Below, piece by piece: positions 59,072 to 64,000 of a stretch of 64,000 bases of DNA; position 1 is the stretch's first letter; each line of letters opens with the position of its first letter. The position numbers were made by a program, and so were the translations under genes. This DNA comes from Glandiceps talaboti. Its lineage: Eukaryota > Hemichordata > Enteropneusta > Spengelidae. The notes beneath the pieces are model-generated. The model was not told where the DNA came from. It searched no databases and saw only the letters and a list, made by a program, of their open reading frames with translations. Location of the stretch: assembly GCF_964340395.1 (NCBI RefSeq), contig NC_135568.1, forward strand, positions 4,816,579 to 4,880,578. The letters are read 5' to 3'.

Positions 59072-59122
59072 CTGCAGTTCGGTGGTGGGTCCAGTGTGAT
59101 CTCTGCCAGTTCCTTCTGAATC
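59072..59122 (-). CDS. ube2e: UBE2E-family ubiquitin-conjugating enzyme, coding exon 2
   Basis: A 51-nt exon on the minus strand between an AG acceptor (TCCACTAG|G) and a GT donor (TGCAG|GTTAAAT). Its opening G completes the Arg codon split in exon 1, and it then reads [16 protein letters not shown] with two bases left over (AG-). Joined to exon 1 this gives [21 protein letters not shown], the near-invariant start of the UBC fold in UBE2E proteins (helix 1 and the following loop). The next expected residues (Ser/Arg then AGPKGDNIYEW), the catalytic Cys motif (GVICLDIL) and the C-terminus were searched for by eye on the minus strand at lower coordinates and not found. They are presumably beyond the left edge. 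The exon has no internal ATG and is too short to be noticed as an ORF. Splice phase, sites and conserved residues all agree, so confidence is high. Confidence 0.93.
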
Positions 59123-59606
59123 CTAGTGGAGAAAAACAAACAGAAAGTGCTATGATAAGTATAGTAACTGCCTTTTATGAGTGTTTGAAACAAAGAGACA
59201 AAAATAGTCATTGACCCGTCGGCTAGACAAAAACATGGCCGTCCTCATTGACCTACGCGTAAAATTTCAAACTCTCGTTTCTCCTTCTGAAATCAATAAA
59301 TGCCCATGATTTTTATATCAAATTAAAGGAGATACAATTTGCAACACATTTCTGGTAGTTCTGAAGGTGTAATATCATTGAGGTTCGAACGGCACAGGTT
59401 TTTAGCTTATATGCAAATGAGATGCTTGATAGTATTACTGTATAGTGGACTTTACATTTCGACATGTTAATGTCTGCCCATACGCCGTTTACAAATCGAT
59501 CCGATGAAAAAAATGCCGCATTGAAGCTCAGATTCTGAACTATTTTGTCTCTCTTTTCGGTCTCCTGGAGATGTAGACCGTAAATATAGCAGTATAGATC
59601 ATGTAC
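59123..59606 (-). other. ube2e intron 1 (484 bp, GT-AG)
   Basis: Intron between the two ube2e coding exons. The donor GTACATGA is at its high-coordinate end, and the acceptor, preceded by TTTTTCTCCACTAG, is at its low end. No further coding sequence or repeat was recognised in it. Confidence 0.88.
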
Positions 59607-59767
59607 CTTTTAGCGCTCGTGGTTAAAGCTTTACTCCATTTGGTGGAAACCAACGCCTTGGTTTCTTTATGATCGTTTGCACGCCGCCGACTGTGTTGCT
59701 GTTTTTGGTCTTCCCTATCACGCTCGTTTCCACTCGATCCAGAGCTTTCTCCACGCTCGCTTGACAT
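59607..59767 (-). CDS. ube2e: UBE2E-family ubiquitin-conjugating enzyme, coding exon 1
   Basis: First coding exon of a class III E2 ubiquitin-conjugating enzyme, which accepts ubiquitin from E1 on its active-site cysteine and passes it to substrates with E3 ligases in nucleus and cytosol. The ATG is at 59767-59765 on the minus strand with A at -3. It encodes 53 codons plus two bases: a low-complexity Ser/Glu/Arg/Lys tail beginning MSSERGESSGSS and ending STKWSKALTTSAK. The tail matches the pattern of UBE2E1/2/3 N-termini, which are Ser-rich, then basic, then run into a conserved TSAKR. The exon ends at a consensus donor (AAAAG|GTACAT) in phase 2; the split Arg codon is completed by the G that opens exon 2. 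The tail sequence itself diverges from vertebrate paralogues, as is usual for this family. Invertebrates often have a single UBE2E gene, so I do not assign E1, E2 or E3. The identification depends on the join to exon 2. Confidence 0.92.
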
Positions 59768-59877
59768 ATTTACATTCCCTCTTGTGTTAATCCAGGCCTA
59801 GAAGAGTCCAAAATACGAAGATGTGAGCACAAACTGACGGAAGTCGAAGAGATTTTGTCGCGGGTGAAGGCCACCGG

Positions 59878-60126
59878 ATGAATCTGAGTAGCGAGCACGT
59901 TCATCTAGAGGTAGTCTCTCTTCTGAAGTCTTTCTGCTCGCCTCTCGATACAAAGCGAATCGAATTACAACTTAATGAAAATACACTAAAACCCCTGAAT
60001 TACTACCTACATAAACACCGTCGAAAGCTCTCTAGCTTATCCAAAATTTCTAAAGCTAAAAAATTTGCACGAAAAAATAAGAGAGTTCTGCTAGAATTAC
60101 CACTGTCTGCTTTACAAATAGACTAA
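59878..60126 (+). CDS. 82-codon divergent ORF upstream of ube2e, unknown
   Basis: ORF of 82 codons on the strand opposite ube2e, starting 110 bp from the ube2e ATG. The N-terminal half is mixed (begins MNLSSEHVHLEVVSLLK). The C-terminal half is strongly basic and predicted helical (HKHRRKLSSLSKISKAKKFA), ending LLELPLSALQID. No signal peptide or membrane segment is visible. The Arg/Lys-rich ending with a Leu-ended tail loosely recalls short basic ORFs that accompany Polinton-like mobile elements in marine invertebrates, but no other part of such an element is visible nearby. It could equally be a chance ORF in the 5' region of ube2e. The reading frame stays open for 17 codons upstream of the ATG without another Met. 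Confidence 0.3.
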   Translation: MNLSSEHVHLEVVSLLKSFCSPLDTKRIELQLNENTLKPLNYYLHKHRRKLSSLSKISKAKKFARKNKRVLLELPLSALQID

Positions 60127-60650
60127 AGATGAGGGCAATAAAGGCAATAATTGAAGCATAAAACCCTCAACAATGACATGGCAACTGAAAGGACAAAATT
60201 GAACAAAACCCGACAAAATATGCACTAAACGAAGAAACAAACCCGATAGATTCCGGCAAGTGAAAATTCGGCAATATCAAGTCAAACTAAAACGATGAAA
60301 ATCGCCGTTAGAAATAAGCTAATTTTGTGGGAGCGACTACAAAATGTTTTCGGCGTGTGTCCAGTAAATGAACGGCGGCTGTTCCCGCAACCTCCCCCTG
60401 AAAATTTTCAATGATTTATTTTTTATCGATTTGTCACAGCAATGACTTTTCTGATGTCCTAAGAAGCTCACTCGTCGTGAAACGTCGGTATGTGCAGTGA
60501 GTACGGTGTGTGACTTCACAGTCAGCACAGTTTGTCTCAGGAAAACTGCCTTATAAAGGTAAAAGTCGGTCACACACTGACAGGGGGCGTCACAACGTGG
60601 GAACAGCTTGCATACACGTCAACTTCACATCACCAATTAGGAAATGACAT

Positions 60651-61836
60651 CCCGTAAGAAACTAATTATGTCTTATTAATTCCTGTCGATTTTCACCCAA
60701 AATCAGCGCTCATGACACAACCAACACAACCTTGAAGTGAAGGCAGGTGCATTTCTCCAACGCACGTTATTGACACAAATCCGGTAGATATTTTCTTTAC
60801 CAGACCCCACCAATCAGAGATGATTACATATTCAAAGTCGAGGTTTGGTCATGTGACAAACCCGTGGTTTCAAGATATTGGAAGTTGATGTGCAGAATAA
60901 GCTAAAAATCGTCACTGCGGAGATAATATGTGTGCCGTATATATGTCTGAATTTGATAAGTAATATTCAGATCCGTTCGCGTATGGCTTCAAACATGATA
61001 ATATCGAGCCTGTGGCATGTTACGTATGTATACGCATCATTAGCGCAGACATGAAGTCCTTCGCATTGTCATTGTGTACAAGTCCTAGACGGTGGATTGA
61101 CAGTATCACTTAGACTCAACTACATGCAATATAGATAACTTTTGTTGTTAGGATTTGGTCCTGTAAATCACAATCCTCAGACGCCGCTGGTTATACGGCC
61201 ACTTCTACAAAACAAAGCACGCCTCTTCTGTACTTTACATTTTAATGAATTCGCACTATGCTATATACATATCTCGTATATCAGTTTACCTATCAAAATG
61301 TTTATGGAGTCCTTCTTTTGGTTCCTTTAAGGCTTAAGAATTATTGTTTCCTTGGTGACAGAGATGAACAAAAATTATTGCCATTAAAGCATGCATAATT
61401 AGTGGAGCGTGAAGACAGCGGCTGCGATGATTGGTGAGTGAAAGAGACTCGACGACGGAGTTCAGATTTTCTCTGGCGTACATTTCCTGCAGAGGGGTGG
61501 AGGGATAGAGACTCGGACATATGAAGATAAACTTAAAACATGACAACTGCATTACGTTCATGTAAACAGTATAAACATTGATAAAACAGTTTCCGCACAT
61601 AAGTAGGTCTGTTTTTGTTTCTTGTTTATTTTGCTCGTTGTTGTTGTTTTCTCAGTCGTCAAGGTGATTCTATTCGCTCCTGTTGTCATGAGCATAGCTT
61701 AGTTATTTTTAACAGTTTTCCATGGTAACACTCTACAATAAAGATATCCCATCATTAAACGCCATTATCAGTACTGTAGTCTTTCAAGCCAGATTGTTAT
61801 TGCCTTCAAATGACTGACATGTTGTCGTCACTTTTG
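60651..61836. other. Upstream region of ube2e
   Basis: No coding exon recognised. A donor-like GATTG|GTGAGTGA occurs on the plus strand at 61430-61440 after an ATG, but without an identifiable product. Confidence 0.3.
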
Positions 61837-61882
61837 TGACGTAATGGGACAAGGGAGTCCCCAAAGGCCCGTAATGACGTGA
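61837..61882. promoter_or_regulatory. Paired CRE/ATF-like sites
   Basis: TGACGTAA at 61837-61844 and TGACGTGA at 61875-61882 lie 38 bp apart about 2.1 kb upstream of the ube2e ATG. Both match half or full cAMP-response/ATF sites. They could belong to a distal ube2e element or a neighbouring gene beyond the window. Sequence match only. Confidence 0.3.
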
Positions 61883-62675
61883 TCAGCTGTCAAATTCCAA
61901 CTGTGTCATCTTTATGTATTCTCTCTGAAGTCAGCTAATGATATGTTTGTTCTGCCTGAAAATGTTCAAAGGGTTTATATCACAGATCTTCCACTGGTAT
62001 TACACTGTGCTGATACATCAAAACTGTTATATATTATCAAGTAAGTTTTAGTATCTTTCAAATATCTTTGGATAGGAGAACAGATACATGTATTCGTTTC
62101 TTTTTTGTGTATTATATTAACAATGGGTTTTCATGTTATTTTAGCTGTTTCTATTATATATACATACACTGTGCAAGTTTATTCTAAGCGTTTTTATTGC
62201 GCACTACACTACAAAAAATAAACACGTTAAAACCGGGAAGGATAAAAAAGGCAGTTTTCTTTGACATTAATATGGCCATAGATTTTCAAACGTATAAATT
62301 AATATAATTTTTTAAATAAAAAGTACATGAGCGTCAGTACATTTGACCCCCCAGCTTGTCCCGAGAATGTTGCATGGCCCCCTAGTTTCTCTTGAGACCG
62401 TGTAAAGCTAAAGTACAGTTGTTTTGTACTTTCCCTCACCTATTGTTAGTATTGTTTCGATAATTGAAAAGTGAAAAGGCCCGCGGTCTTTTTACCCACA
62501 GATCCCGTTCTGTCGACAGCATGTCTCAAAAGGCTGCCTTTTGTCATAACTCGTTGGGAAGTGAAAGCCGCCTTAGTTGGTGAGTCGTCGGCTGAGTAGT
62601 ACTGCTTGTGTAAAGACAGACTGACAGGTAGTGAGTGAGCAAATAAACTAGAACTCACTGTCAAACAGTACACTC

Positions 62676-62682
<7 letters not shown>
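61883..62682. other. Upstream region, nothing assigned
   Basis: CpG-containing stretch at 62460-62600 with a 75-codon minus ORF lacking a recognised domain. The minus strand has a GGGTAAAAAG donor-like site that could mark an upstream non-coding exon. Confidence 0.25.

Positions 62683-62752
<70 letters not shown>
62683..62752. repeat. (AT)35 microsatellite
   Basis: About 70 bp of uninterrupted AT dinucleotides, flanked on both sides by CTCATATATAATAT. Confidence 0.97.
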
Positions 62753-62758
<6 letters not shown>

Positions 62759-64000
62759 CTCTCATATATAATATGTATTATATACACATACATACGTATG
62801 GATGGATGAATGGTTGGATGTGGGGGGGGGGAGGCAAACAGATGTAAAACGCAGACTGACAAGTAATCATTTTCCAGGCTCCTCCATTGAGGAAGGCACC
62901 CCTCCCACAACGGGAGGGTTGTGATGCAGAAAATAAATATATATATCTAACCGTAGAGTCGTTGGTCTACAGTAAACATTTATCTGTTCAATCAAAAAAT
63001 GTGCTAAAAGTAAGTTTCTTTCACATCTTACAATGTAAATGATGTACGCAGTAAGTAAAACAATAGCTCATATTGACAAATGCGTCTATTTCAACTAGGA
63101 GTTTTATTGTGACACTATTTTTAAGATTAACAGGAACATGATGACGTGGAAACTAAACAGTGTTTGCATAGATTGGCGATATATGTGTTGCAGCTTTATC
63201 AATTTAATGTCAAAGTACTAACACCAGTTACTATATGACATGACTTCGGCTAAGTGCTGGTGGCAAGATTTATACTTTATATATACAGTTTTATTATTCA
63301 TATATACAGCTATACAACTTCACAACGGTAGATTACTCTAGTTATTGGGAGAATAATTATCTTTAGTTTTTAGAGACTTTCAAATGCCTCAAGCTTCCTC
63401 CTCCCTCCCAACCCCCAACCCCCATCCCGGCTTTGTTTGCATCTCGCGACTAGTCCGGATACTCCGTGTGACCCATTGCAGCCTTGATTCCAACTTACAA
63501 AAGTTATCTGTGTTTGTCCTGGTGACGACGGATTTCAACCAATTACTCTTATCAGATTACAGTGTCTGTCATTTAGGGTCATACTGATCACTGCTTAGAC
63601 AAAATAAAATCCTTCAGGGTCCATGAAACAGATAAAGTTCATAATTACAAAGTCAAAGAACTTACAGAATGAAACCCCTAGTACAAAAACCAACCCATCA
63701 TAATAAGTTGTTTTGGCATGTAAAAATAGTTAGATTATTGTTGAATTCTATTCAGTTCTGCATAATAACATTCCTAGTACCTGTTCATAAATAATGGCCC
63801 ATGCACTTCTTGTTGACATAACTTTGTCTGTTTCATTGTTCGTGCTGTGAAAGGCTGTGTGCAGAACAAAAAAGAGAAGCAGTTATAGCTATTGTATAGG
63901 CAATTACTGTCGCACTCCATTTTCGATTGTTACGTGAACTTCAACATCGTCATTATACCGTGTCAAGCACCCAATTTGAGCTATTGTCCATGTTGTTCTT
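62753..64000. other. Upstream sequence, nothing assigned
   Basis: G run at 62822-62831 and C-rich patch at 63402-63426; no gene, RNA or transposon recognised. Confidence 0.35.

Larger units (their letters stand above)
59500..60650 (-). promoter_or_regulatory. CpG-richer promoter/5' leader region of ube2e
   Basis: CpG dinucleotides are clearly denser here than in the AT-rich intron, which fits an unmethylated metazoan promoter. On the minus strand a possible 5'UTR splice acceptor (TTCTAG|GCCTGG) lies about 35 bp upstream of the ube2e ATG. A TATA-like CCTTTATAAGG lies at 60549-60559, about 785 bp upstream of the ATG, which would need a spliced leader exon. Start site and leader structure are unproven. 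Confidence 0.45.

Overview
This is a eukaryotic, AT-rich, intron-type window from an animal nuclear genome. It most likely comes from a marine invertebrate, but the species and phylum cannot be fixed from the sequence. The evidence is GT/AG-spliced exons of a metazoan-type ubiquitin-conjugating enzyme, tRNA-derived SINEs with Pol III A and B boxes, the 3' end of a non-LTR retrotransposon, many terminal-inverted-repeat (TIR) MITEs, and abundant minisatellites and microsatellites. There are no operons, ribosome binding sites, CRISPR arrays or prokaryotic genes.

The only gene identified with confidence is a UBE2E-family (UBE2E1/2/3-like) E2 ubiquitin-conjugating enzyme on the minus strand. Its first coding exon is 59607-59767 and its second is 59072-59122, joined in frame across a 484-bp GT-AG intron. 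They encode the variable N-terminal tail and the start of the UBC fold. The rest of the catalytic domain was not found at lower coordinates, so bases 1-59071 appear to be one very long intron that runs off the left edge. A CpG-richer stretch at about 59500-60650 is the likely promoter and 5' leader. A divergent 82-codon ORF lies there on the plus strand (59878-60126).

The intron is filled with repeats. (1) MITE-like TIR families: A (2878, 32198), B (9801), C (12085, 37471, 49492), D (14341, 14759, 17749, 25644, 33374) and H (30734, 45546). (2) Other dispersed families: E (20880, 26131, 27067), F (3285, 19680, 24245), G (29992, 34895, 40462) and a weaker one (27425, 37320, 43425). (3) SINEs at 17041 and 46495 and a LINE tail at 43010. 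(4) Tandem arrays: an 11-bp unit organised into a 99-bp higher-order repeat (6073-6366), a 96-bp array grown inside a MITE (30810-31481), an alternating 50-bp array (38131-38422), a pentamer-paced array (41405-42290), a 66-bp array (56850-57685), and long (TA)n, (TGTA)n and (ACGT)n tracts. (5) Many decayed tandem arrays with periods of about 60-200 bp, which make up much of the remaining sequence.

I found no convincing new multi-gene system. The observations most worth following are the UBE2E gene with its giant first-third intron, the MITE that gave rise to a satellite array, the 11-bp/99-bp higher-order repeat, an 85-bp tRNA-like insertion with perfect 14-bp flanking direct repeats, and a family E copy flanked by a 19-bp direct repeat. 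All coordinates for degenerate repeats are by eye and approximate.
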